This document shows positions 35,731 to 47,010 of a stretch of DNA of 64,000 nucleotides, one piece after another. This stretch comes from Atherix ibis. Taxonomy: Eukaryota > Arthropoda > Insecta > Diptera > Athericidae. Numbering within the stretch: position 1 is the stretch's first letter; every line of letters begins with the position of its first letter. The position numbers were made by a program, and so were the translations under genes. The stretch spans positions 55,751,920 to 55,815,919 of the forward strand of contig OY282606.1 in assembly GCA_958298945.1 (NCBI GenBank), read 5' to 3'. The notes beneath the pieces were generated by a model. The model was not told the DNA's origin. It did no database searches and worked only from the letters and a program-made list of their open reading frames with translations.

Positions 35731-37420
35731 AATTTTACAAATTGGCAGCTTATTTTCGAAATCAATTTGGATAATTTTGTCAAAGCGTGATACAAATTCC
35801 CTTAAATATACACCGCATAAAATATTTCGACCAGTTGATTAAAAGAGTTTTTAAAATATATAGAGAACTTTCGATTTTGTTGCGAAAACTTTGAACTCTC
35901 TGAAGCTTTACTTTAACCTTTTGCATATTTTGATTCAACTAGAAATATTTGATTTTAACTGTTATTCTAAATATTGAAATAGCCATTTTTATTTTACTAT
36001 TCTAATTGATATATTAAGACATATTAAGTAATCAAACGTTTGGAATAATACAATCCTGTCGTTTTTCAGCTGTCAAATATACATACAAGCCACCCAAAAT
36101 AGCAGTTGTTTAGTTTAAGGTCGTTTTTCATATGGATTGCCTAACCAATCGTTGAATTTGTAGAATGTTTTGCATGCTAATTTTTCAAACAAATTTCTCG
36201 CTCGGTGGATACTTTAATAAGCAAAACTGCCATATATAGCTCTCAAAAACACCATAAGTAAATGTCCGTATTATTTGAACATGAAGAATTAGAGACCGAT
36301 TATGTCAATTTTTAAGCGAAACTACCGAGTTTTTCTTACCCGAAAAGTTCCCAAAACGCATCACCAACGTTAATGTTAATTGGCTTACGATTTGACGCCA
36401 CTGGACTTTTGCTTATAAAGCTAATTAAAGATTGAATTTAAATAACCAATGCTAATATTTGAGAGCTTTTAAAAACTACATCCGCCGAGCTATAGTCCGC
36501 AATATTCGAAAAAAGTCAATAAAAATTAACCCAAAATTATTGAGTTCAGCAAGAAGTCTCGTGGCAGCAATTTGAATAATGTTACATTTTATGTATAATG
36601 GCAACATCTAAATATATTATGAAATAACAATTTTATTAAAAATATGAATTTTAGGTATTTTTTTTTAAATTAACTTTTTAATGCATAAATTGGATAATCC
36701 TATAGAAATGGTTTGACAAAAATGTTTGTAACTAAAGTTAGAACAGTTTGCAGAAGATGTCCATAAATTATAGAAGAACAAAATAGTAAAAGCTATCAAA
36801 ATATAGAAATTGTATTTACACAAATTGCAATAAAAGTACTAAACCTAGGATAATTGAACAGTATCAGTAACATCTCGTTGGCGGTTTTTTTATTATCGAA
36901 CATATAAAAATTTTCGTGAGAAGAAAAATTTAAAATTAGTGGTATTGTGCAACGTTTAATTTTACGAAATAAATAAAAATTGTTTGCAGTTTTAGTTTTA
37001 TATTTTCATCTTCATTTCTTTAGATATCATCTTTGATACCGTCACAATTCAACATGGTTAACTAACTACGAATGAAATTTTGTAAATGGGAATATGTGTA
37101 ACCGGATATTTACAGGGAGCTTTTTATATTCCAGGTTGAGTTTGTTTGGCCGCCATTTTGGATTGAATAACATAAGTCTGTTGCCATTTGACAGTCAATA
37201 ACAATTTATTATCAAGCATATAATGCCGTAACAACATATTGAAATTATTAAAACATTTTATTTCAATAACTGTTCAATTGTGAATTCGCGGAAAAAAGTA
37301 CGTGACTTTTTGGCGTTAATCATATGCCGAGTTAGTGAACCAATCAGCGTGTAATGAATAATTTTGAAAATATGCATATACTGGGAGCGAAGACTGGGCG
37401 ACAATTAAGCTAATGTACAC
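35731..37420. other. Unassigned AT-rich DNA
   Basis: I see no open frame with a motif, no terminal repeats and no RNA gene here. Confidence 0.5.
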
Positions 37421-38157
37421 CTGAAAAGATTGATGCAGTGAGGCAGAGTGTTCAGGTACCTATCATCAACGCCGTGCAGAAGAATTGGGAATATCTCCAT
37501 CATGTTTATTACAAATTCTCAAAAAAGATTTGCTTTTTTACCCGAATAAAATTCAATTGGCACAACAGCTGCAGGCAAATGACCATGAACGGTGGCGAGA
37601 CTGGAGTGCTCGATTTTTACAGCTCGGTATAGACGACCACCATTTTTGGGAAAAAACCAGACTTGGCTGTCTTTGTTAATAAACAGAATAGCCGCTATTG
37701 GGGTACTTAAAACCCTCAATTGATATACCAAAGACCACTAAATGCTCGTAGAGTAGGGCTGGCGGCATTATTGGGTCATATTTCTTTGGGGATAATAAAG
37801 AGAATGCTGTAACAGTTGCTGGTGACCACTATGGGGACATACTGGGAAACTTTCTTCTGCCCGAATTGTATCAATTAGGCCTACAGAATATGTGGTTCCA
37901 ACAAAACGGTACCACATCACACACCAAATAATGTCAGAAAGTGCCCCTTCGATTTCTTCGCATGAGAGTACTTGTATGAAAAGATTTACACTAACAAACC
38001 AACCATAACCTCAATGCTTAAGAACAACATTCGCAACGAAATTGCTGAAAGAACACCAGAAGTCTGCAAAAATATTATGAAAAATGTGCTTGAAAGTGCT
38101 CGCTTTTGCGCCGCGGCTAGAAGCGGGCATTTGACCGATATCACATTCCATACATAA
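37421..38157 (+). pseudogene. IS630/Tc1-like transposase relic (divergent DD41D relative)
   Basis: Plus strand, several frames. CTPEKIDAVRQSVQ and GISPSCLLQILKKDLLFYPN form the helix-turn-helix part. NKIQLAQQLQANDHERWRDW is the linker. Traces of FGDNKENAVTV and LYQLGLQNMWFQQNGTTSHT follow; in the last of these the second catalytic Asp is Asn. A deletion comes next, then FDFFA, EYLYEKIYTNKPTITSMLKN and a C-terminal ARSGHLTDITFHT ending at 38157. Related to, but distinct from, the other copies in the window. Confidence 0.7.
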
Positions 38158-38496
38158 TGCTTAAGACCATATAATCAATCAATAAAATATAAATTAAAAA
38201 ATTCTTGATATGCAATCCTGCAAGATGCTGAAATAATTTTGAACTTTAATTCAAAAATTATGGTGTCCGAATTAAACTGCAAATGAATAATGTTATTTTT
38301 GATTTTAATAAGATACAATATTAATTTACAATAACTTTTTTGCTTATTTTTTTTTTTTTATTCAATATCCACTCGATTACGCCGTACCAGTGGATATTAA
38401 ATAAAATATTCATTGAATTTATGCATATTTATATTAATTTTGAAAAAAATGTGTTTTCTAAAAGTTCTCATTATTTCTGAATGTATGTGCTAGACC

Positions 38497-40063
38497 CACG
38501 ATATAGGAAAACAAAGTATGCTCAGTTGACGTACGAAACTGGTTACGTTCTGCGCATGACGTCACTCAGTGACAACTTTATATTTGAATTGCATATATTT
38601 GGGAAATTTAGTATGGAGAGTATACAAAACTTCATATTATTTGTAATAAAAAGACAAATGTTTGAATTTTTTTTAAATGAATAAGTTTTTTTTTTATTAT
38701 TTATGTTATAGTTTTTACTAATTTTTGTTTTTTAGTATTAATCTCATTCTGTATTTGGCGGTTTAGTACTCTTATTCTAAAAAACATCTTACATCTAAAA
38801 AACAAATTTTTAACAGGTATGCTGCAATTGATATTTTCCGCATTCTTAACCAAACTTTGAATATAATTTGATCCACATTTCAATTTAACTCCATTAAATT
38901 GGGACAACACTTGTTCCAACTGCAAAATATTTTTTTTTAAAATTCTTCACTGGGTTTATATAGTCCACCTTCGGACAGATGACTTGTCCATGAATAATTA
39001 ATGTCCATATGACTGGTTGGAAATCCCAGATTTTCAGTGCCACGCAGCTTGAATGCAATGTATCCAGCAATATTCTCAATCCCATCATATTCAATTTCTG
39101 AAAGAATTGTTTCAATATCATTTTGGCTAGCATCAAGATCGGTGGTCTCTGTTATATTCTTCAACATTGAGAGATTTCTTCATAATATTTGAAGACATTT
39201 CAACTTCTTTCATCTCTTCAATTTTTCTCACCAATTCCATGTTTTCGCCTTTAGCCTTTCGATGTCTGCTTTATTATCTGTAACTTCCTTTTTCAATATT
39301 TCTATCTCCTTTCGTAACTGCATCTTTTCTGGATCCTCTTTTTCACTAAAATATAAATAAGCATTTGGTTGCTGAACTTTAATTTAGATCTTATTATAAC
39401 TTACTTTTCTATGTTGTCAAATTGCGACGAATTATCTATTACTACTGTTGTGTTTTCAACGTCGTTAGACTCTCTAAAAACAATATACATAAGTAAAGAA
39501 AATAATAATAACTAAATATATATTATAAAAATATTTACAATATGTTTGTGACCATCAATTTATTTTCTCGGGTAAGTATTCTTTGTCGTCGATGGTTGGT
39601 AGAAATATCTCTTTCAGATGGTTTTAATAGATTTGCGGTCGGAATTGCCCCGTCTTTTAATTTTTTTCTACAATATAATTATCTATATTTAGTAATTCAC
39701 ATTTCATATTTCTTTCGAAATCATCCGCATTAAAATGTTTAGAACAAATTCTTGCAGTATTTACATTAAATTTATCAGTTTGCGAGCACTTATTTATCCA
39801 TTGTTTACATAAACCGGCATCTTTTGGGAATGTATAAAAACTAATACTACAATCCAAATTTTTCAGTTTTTTATTGTTGTTGCTGTTGCAACCAAACACT
39901 GCACACATCACCATAATTGTTTTAATATATTATATAGTTTATTTAATATCTAAAGACTATTTATTTAATTATTAAATCACTGTATCACTGAGTGACGTCA
40001 AATTTTAAAGAGAGACAACATGTATCATGCGCGTGAGCATATCTTATTATTCTCTATATCGTG
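38497..40063 (-). mobile_element. P-like DNA transposon, internally deleted
   Basis: A 1.57-kb element. Outer inverted repeats begin CACGATATAG at the left and end CTATATCGTG at the right, and similarity continues inward to ATGCTCA. The subterminal inverted repeat GACGTCACTCAGTGA is perfect (38558-38572 and 39985-39999), as in P elements, which also carry internal inverted repeats. The flanking TGCTAGACC at 38488-38496 and 40064-40072 is the target duplication (9 bp as drawn; up to 13 bp if the repeat is drawn shorter). The coding region holds a THAP finger, a coiled coil and a short C-terminal piece; the catalytic middle is gone. Confidence 0.85.
38701..39914 (-). pseudogene. P-like transposase remnant: THAP finger, coiled coil, C-terminus
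   Basis: Likely three exons. Exon 1 (39539-39914) starts at MVMCAVFGCNS and forms a THAP DNA-binding finger (C-X4-C ... ARICSKHF). After a one-base frameshift in an A7 run near 39662 it continues with KDGAIPT, the AVPT-like end of THAP domains. Exon 2 is 39405-39473 and exon 3 is 38701-39345. The introns are 39474-39538 (GTAAAT...TTTTAG) and 39346-39404 (GTAAGT...TTTTAG). Exon 3 reads a Leu/Ile-rich coiled coil (KMQLRKEIEILKKEVTDNKA), then, with frame changes, GIENIAGYIAFKLRG and NLFFRCKMFFRIRVLNRQIQ, typical of the P transposase C-terminus. The architecture resembles truncated P repressors. The catalytic core is missing. Confidence 0.75.
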
Positions 40064-40072
40064 TGCTAGACC

Positions 40073-41899
40073 CACTGAACGATTTTTGCTATGTGTCGGC
40101 TGTTTTTTTTTTGTTTTTTTTTTTTAAAGTTCTGATCATATTTGCTTAGCATAATTCCTGTGGTGGTGTTATAATAAAAGGAATGAAAAGATACACCCAC
40201 TCCATGGTAGTGATGGCAAACTATACTGAGTAAAAATCAATAACAAAGGTATAATACGTATATCATAACACTGTACAAAAACTTCTGAAAATTTAAATAA
40301 TTTATTTCTAAATTTTGTTGGTCAATGAAAAAACAATAAGTTTTCTTAATTATCGCAAACACATGCTAGCATTAAAATATTGTGATTAATACTGAATCCA
40401 TTCAGTTGAAACCGAATAGATTCAAACCAAAACATTCGTAAGTGATTCCATTCATTTATGCACAGTCCATTCGTTGAACTCTTTGCGTTACTTCCAAGAG
40501 GCAATTAAGTTAAGACCACTTGCAATGTTTACATATCAGGAAGCCCTCTTGGTTTGCCATGAATTTATTTTGACATGTTCAATTAGACGGAAGCCCTTTC
40601 AGTAGATAAACCAATGTTACAAACTATTTAGTTTTTTCTCCTTTTTCTCGGTTATTAATAAACAAGACCTGCCATTTGTAAATCTTCTTCCAATTTTTGG
40701 GAAAAGTAGGATTGACTAGAATCATGTTGTCATTTTAGAAAAGAACCGGTCGCACTTATCTTGAAACTGTTTCACCGTCCATTGACAACAAAATTTATTG
40801 ATCCATGAAGAAATCAAATGACAATTTTTCAATCTCATAATGAGCGTGAGAATTTTAAGATTTCGGTAGGAAAAATTTATTGTGAGAATGTGGAATTTTC
40901 GAATTATTACAAAGTACTTCCGAATCCAATTATTTGTGAATATTTATTAAAAATAAATGGAATTTTAATTGAAAAATATTATATAAAATTAGTTTAAGTT
41001 TGCTATTTAATTTTGATCTTTTGAAAAAAAACTATAACTTATATGATGGCAAAAATTTCAATTGAAGACGAAAGTTTCGATAATTTCAACTGTCAAATAC
41101 GTTGTCTTAATATAAATGTTTAACGTTACATTTTTTATTATTAAGTATTCAGTCAAAAAGTTTATCAAATTTAATAAGCAATTAATTGAAATCTTTCCTT
41201 TCGTCTATGTACTGAATCTTTAATTATATAATTTTTTTTTATTTTGCTACAATTTCTTTAGGTTACCCAGTTATGATCTGTTTACCACCAATCTGACTTG
41301 GCCATATCATATATTAGTCGTTTTCGGCCATCCTGGCCTAGCACTCTATTTAATATACAATAGATTACATGTTTATGGCATTTTCTCCACAATGCTTAAA
41401 TGTGCTTTGTTACTTTTTAAAAAAATAATTTAGTAAAATCAATGTCACAATTGAGTATTTACTTTTGATTATTTATCAAAAGTACGAGAGCAATATGATA
41501 AGTAATTGACTAATGCAAAAATGAAGCTAATATTAGTTTGTTTATCATTTGGCATTCTTAACATCTATTCTATTAACATCTATTTGGTAGTTTATTCTTG
41601 ACAGCCATTGATTATTAGACTAGGTTTGTATTTTTTATTATTATGGAAAAAATTATAGCATTAAAAGTACTATTTTTTTTATAAAAACAAAAAATCTGAA
41701 GTCAAAGCCTAGCCTGTATGAGATAGCTGACATTGTAAGTTGAAAATGTTGGCCATGAGAAAGCTATCCGTGAGATGGCTACCGGTTTTGCTAATACTTG
41801 ACAAATTCAGTGGAGCTTTTTTAACATTTTTAAGCGTACTCCATTAATTCATAACTGTTGATAAAACAGGGATTCACCATTACACACTAGAAACCAAAG
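40073..41899. other. Unassigned AT-rich DNA
   Basis: Begins with T-runs beside the P-like element. I see no coding motif, terminal repeat or RNA gene. Confidence 0.5.
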
Positions 41900-42401
41900 T
41901 TCAGTCAAATAATAGACTTTTACTACTATACGTGTACCAAAGAAGGCAAAAGCGGTTCTATCGATAGGAAATGTTTTGGCTATCAGCATCATTTTCATGT
42001 TATTCCAGAGCAAGATTTGTAAATTTACAGCGTTTTCGATGGTCCAACGGCTTAAATTCCTGTGTGATATAAATTTTTGTAAGGATGTGAGCCAAATCCA
42101 ACTATAAAATATGTCATGTTGTTGAGGTAGGCAGAAATCGATAAATATACTCGTAGGTCTTCATTAGTACTTGCCTGAACAGCAGCAATATTTTCGGCAC
42201 TTCGTCCAGATCTTTGTCTTACTAATACGCTAACATTCTGTTCAAAACTCTCCCCATTTTAGCGAATAGCGAGCACACTAGACCGAATATGACGCCTATG
42301 AATTGGAAAAAGTGCACGATAAGTTGCAATAAAAGAATGATTATTTTGATAAACAAAAACTGTATAACTGCCAAGCGTTGTTGAGCCGTATATCTCTTCA
42401 T
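41900..42401 (-). pseudogene. DD41D-type transposase, N-terminal relic
   Basis: The family start MKRYTAQQRLAVIQF lies at 42401 on the minus strand. After frameshifts come NNHSFIATYRALFPIHRR (helix-turn-helix), SAENIAAVQASTNEDLR (linker) and ITQEFKPLDHRKRCKFTNLA, the segment just before the catalytic domain. It then fades out. Only the DNA-binding half remains. The same MKRYT start is preserved at 52724 in the 51.9-kb copy. Confidence 0.75.
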
Positions 42402-45400
42402 AAATAAAATTCAAACCTTTTTAAAAATAACTGATAGTAATAGAAGATTTCAAAGAGGGCTACGTAACCCATTTAAAAACACACCACCTCTCTTAGAAAA
42501 CCATTTACAACTCAATACTAAATGAGAAAATATGAGAAAATCTGTCCTTGCAAGAAACCTATCCCCTGCTACGCTACATAAATCAATCAACGTTGAAACG
42601 ATACCATTGACCATTATCCTCGTTTCCTTCAAATCATTTAAAACGTCTTTATTAAATATTTCGTATGATAAAACTTTATGTTTTTAGTAAATAAAAATAA
42701 TAATAAATGTAGGTTTGATTAAAATTTTTAAATATCATCACTAGCACCAAAAGAAAATATATATACAAGATTATGCTGTTCATAGAATATAGTTTAAGTG
42801 GAAGCCTTTAAAAGAAACTGATGCATTATACTATTTTAAATAGAATAATCTATAGTTATTCGTACGAGAATATTCCCAATCCACCCTTGTCAAAAGAATT
42901 TCTTGTATGAGTATTGCCTTAAAGGCGCTTTTATAAAAAAAATGATCTTACATAATCCTGTAAGTATCAGAGAGAGAAGTCACCACTTAATTGGTTTTAG
43001 TGTCATCTATAGTAATGAACGATGTCAAGAGTTTGTCAAAATAACTCTCTGAAATACGATCATGGTTCTTTAATTGCATATATGTATAGTAGGATCCACG
43101 GTTCTTCAAAAAATTGATCCCAAAAATTAATTTTTAATATACTTCAGAGAGGTCTACATTAGAAAGTGTAAAAGAATCATTAAATTCAAGTCAAAGAATG
43201 GGAAAAGGAGAAATATGAAAATTGAAACCACTGATAAATAGACATGAGTGAGAAGGATGCTAATAATTTTCATTGTAAATGGATAGATGAAAATATTCTC
43301 AATATGATATAATATAAAGGAGAAAAGTCAAAATGTATTGATTTTACGAGTAGTACACACTAAATAAATGATACTATTTAAAATTTTTATTGAATATCTT
43401 AAATGTTCATTGCCAGTAGACTAGAATATTTATTAATTGCTTGTTTTGCAGAAAATTCATACAAAAATTATTTTTACAACTTAATTAATACCAGTTTGTG
43501 TATATGAGATTGATTCTTGTGTATTTTGCTCAGTACTTATTTCATCAGGAAAATATTACACTAAACTATGCAATAAAATACCGATCACATGAATTTAACT
43601 CAACTATTTCGTTGGAAATTAATTCCGCCAGTTTCATGTATTCTTCGGAAACTGGAGTGCTCACCAAAAACCATTGCGAACATACAGGAACAAACATTTT
43701 TCGGTGGAAAGGAGAATACTCCGAAAAATATTTGGCAATCCAAATGAAAATAGATGATCTCGCTGCTTATCTAATAATAAGAGCATGAAGCGCTACTACG
43801 ACGGTCCACCCTCGGCTAAAATCTATCGCGAAATGTTGTGATATTTTGCGCAAAAAATCTACAGTGGTATCATTTATAGTTTTAAGAGATGAGAAAGGTA
43901 TGCTTTCGATGAAGCAATAATGAAAGGCGAAATTCTAAACATCTTTGGATTATTGAATTAAGAGACCACGGCGCGAAATTAAAAGTTCTGAAATTCTTAA
44001 ATACAGGAGGCCCATTGACATAAAATTCTATTTACATTCAATATTTAATTCAATTGTCCTTTGCTGCAAATACTACTGAGCATCTTCGTTTAAAAAATAA
44101 ATTTTCTGTAGTTGTTAATAATACGAGTATCTACTTGCATGTGGCTTAAATATTGGTTTCTCCTCGTAAAGTAGACTAATCATATTTTTCTAGGTAGTAA
44201 ATATGGAAAATAAAATTTATTAGCAATACACTGATCATGTCCGCTATAATATTCTTCTTCCATTTTCGTGGCAGCTCCAAAATTCCTCTCTTAGGATTTA
44301 TCGGTGAAAAAGACATTTACACATAAGTGCCTTCAGCTCAGGGAGCTTTCCAATTCTCTAAACGGATAAAATATCCCAGCCAAATTGCGACAACTGCTAC
44401 TATCTAATTAAAAAAATATAAAATAATTGTTTTGAAAGAAATTGATGGATTTATTTTTTAAATTCATACATCATTCTTTAATAAACTAGATGTAGTTGAA
44501 GTAAATGTATCCTACTCCGTATTATGTCAGCCGTATTATATGCTCAAATATTGATTCTCTTTAATGCAATTTAGTCTCATATAAAGGAGTTAGCCAACTT
44601 GACAGGACGAAAAATATATTCTTCAATACTAACGTATACCTGACCGACAATATAGTGGCGAATATGTAGCAATAAGTCTGGCCACCAACAAATCAGAAAT
44701 ATATACATACTTATGTCCTTACTACAAATGATTTGTATCCCTTATGTTAGACACGAAGTTATAAATATAGTTTCTTATATATATTTTCAACAATATTAAA
44801 TAAGATCAAAATAAAATTGGAAATATATAAATTCAATGCATATATTTCATATTGTAACACGAATTCTAATATTGTCAGAACATTTAGTCCCTATAAAACC
44901 CTAAAAGGAGTAAAAAAAATGGATATCTTAATTCAATGTGCTTCCAGGAAGTTCCATTCAAATAAAAATCTATTGTTCGATTTCTTAATATTTTGATTAA
45001 TGACTATAAATATATATTCTTATTTTATGTTCAGAAAGAAATAATATTCAAAATGCTCAAAGATAGTATTTGGAAAAGATCCAATACTGAGAAATATTGT
45101 CATTCCAAATTTTGGGCAATACGTAATTTCCGATCAATTTTTAGGGATAAACATATAGTCCACAATAAAAGGATTTATGATGGTATAGTTGAAAAATTCC
45201 GTACTGAAGATTTAAAGCCCTAGATTTTCAATATTTACATGCAAGTCTTCTAAAGTTTCTATCAATTAATATTTACTTTTGATTTGAATTTGTTATGTAC
45301 GAGGACCGCTTTGCTTATTAAATTATAATTCTAAATAACGGGTCAACCAATGAGAATTTTTTTTGCATTTTTACTAAGACGTTGTTAAGGAGAATTTGGG

Positions 45401-45799
45401 CATTAAAAATCCAAGAACAGTTATTGAACAACGATAAATATAGTTGTTCAGTAACTGTTTCCGCAAGCTTAACATCAGTTTCATAAATGTTCATGCCCTA
45501 CGGAGGAATCTGCCAATTCAAAAAAGGACTCCTTTTTAGAAGATGTTGAACGAGCCCTCGACGCCTAATCGAAAAATCATACTTAGAGACTTATGAACCA
45601 ATCAGTTAGCAGCAACAAATTTAATGTTTGTTATAAGTCCTGCTTTTCGCGCCGAAATACACATATATCCATAAGACCTAGGCGATGGAAAGAAGCGAAC
45701 AAAAAGTTGGACTCGATACGGTGCCCTGCTATATGAATGCAGCAATCACACACATTTGCAGCAACCACAAACATAGACAAAGATATATACCCTGGAGAT
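42402..45799. other. Unassigned, with two orphan open frames
   Basis: An open frame at 43498-43788 (+, 96 codons) has normal-looking composition (for example TGTNIFRWKGEYSEKYLAIQ) but no domain I know. Another at 44993-45223 (+, 76 codons) has a stretch NFRSIFRDKHIVHNKRIYDG that loosely resembles the helix-turn-helix part of IS630/Tc1-like transposases. Neither has upstream or downstream support as a gene. Confidence 0.35.
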
Positions 45800-46180
45800 G
45801 AAGCAGATATTGAATTAGCCTGGAAAGACCTATCATTGGTGCGGCGGAAGACGTACTAGACCCCAACCGCAAAGAGAGTCGGAACGGCTGATTTGACGAT
45901 GATGGCAAGCAAGCAAAAACGCAAAAGAATATTGCATGTGGAGCTCATGCTACATTCTCAGAAAACGTGAATTCCGAAGAGAAGAGACAATAAATCATAG
46001 TAAAAGAAAAAAGCCTGAGAGATCAAACAAATTTATGAAATCAAAAAATATTGGCAGCAACAGCACCAGGCGTGGAAACTTTACCTAGCCGAGAGCAGAA
46101 TTATATGATTCGATCATGCCGTAGCAAATAAGGTTATCCGATTTCCGACCAAATGAAGTAAGGGGATACACAATGGTCTC
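45800..46180 (+). pseudogene. LINE relic, linker between endonuclease and reverse transcriptase
   Basis: Plus-strand frames with stops read AEDVLDPNRKESRNGWFDDD, then GKQAKTQKNIA. This resembles the 'WFDEEC....A...KN.A' segment found between endonuclease and reverse transcriptase in a LINE group common in insects, often mislabelled as craniofacial development protein 2. Basic, Glu/Lys-rich remnants follow. The possibly related relic at 62-62.7 kb carries a different part, so the two need not be one insertion. Confidence 0.4.
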
Positions 46181-46243
46181 CGACAAAGAGGCGTACTTTC
46201 GTGCGTTTTTTTGAAGTGATTCGTGATTTAGAGGTAAGCGTAA

Positions 46244-46311
46244 ACCTCTTGGCAACTGAAAAAAGGACCTACAGAAAATTAGGTAGATCCTTTTTTCAGT
46301 TGCCAAGAGGT
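46244..46311. repeat. 29-bp inverted repeat, one mismatch
   Basis: Arms 46244-46272 and 46283-46311 (ACCTCTTGGCAACTG outermost) pair with one mismatch around a 10-base loop. Part of the right arm (AGGTAGATC...TTTTCAGTTG) occurs again at 46341-46364. Confidence 0.88.
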
Positions 46312-46529
46312 GGAAAAGCTCCATTTATGGTTCCAGAAAATAAGGTAGATCGTCTTTTCAGTTGAGCGATGGCGTTAGCCTGAACACCAAAAATTAAAAT
46401 ATACTGGGAGTGTCAAACTGGAAGAACTCTGGGACGTCTAGACCGGAACTCCGGAAAATGTCAAGGTTTTATAACTTTATATAAAGAAATTTTCATTAAA
46501 ATATAAAAAAGAGACAGAAACATAAAATA

Positions 46530-47010
46530 CGAGGTGTGGCAAAAAAGCAATGGGACTAGCTAGCACCACTGAGAGTGATCTGGCAATAATATAAACTTTT
46601 CCTCCATATAGCTCATTTGCTTATCGCTCCTAACATTCAGTAATCACGATGTGCCTTCAAATTTTGTGTTAAGAAACAACGTTTTAAAACGTTAAAACGA
46701 GCCTATGGGGAACATTACTTATAAAGATCACAAAATTTTTGATGGCGTAAATCGTATATTTAGAGGGTTGAGAAGAAGGGAAAGACGAACCTAATTAATA
46801 AAAGACATAAACTTGGAAAATTAATGAAAACGTGAAACGAGAGAAAGCTATAGTAAGGTCGGACTACCTATTAATATTGAAGCTCATTAGTACATCCTTG
46901 AAAGGCTAAGAAAAAAAGGGTTCTTCGCGTCAAATCGGACATTGTAAACACATGAATGCTCCACGCCAACAGAAAGAATAGTGGAATTTTTTATCATATT
47001 GCTTGTAAAA
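46530..47010 (+). pseudogene. Mariner relic of another subfamily
   Basis: The left terminal repeat CGAGGTGTGGCAAAAAAGC follows a TA at 46528-46529. Inside, RFKTLKRAYGEHYL is the N-terminal region of a mariner transposase. Further on, YILERLRKK and VLRVKSDIVNT*MLHANRK are the block that includes the second catalytic Asp in related elements, here Asn. The rest is deleted or unreadable, and the right end was not found. Shares its terminal repeat type with the relic at 60.2-60.6 kb. Confidence 0.6.
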
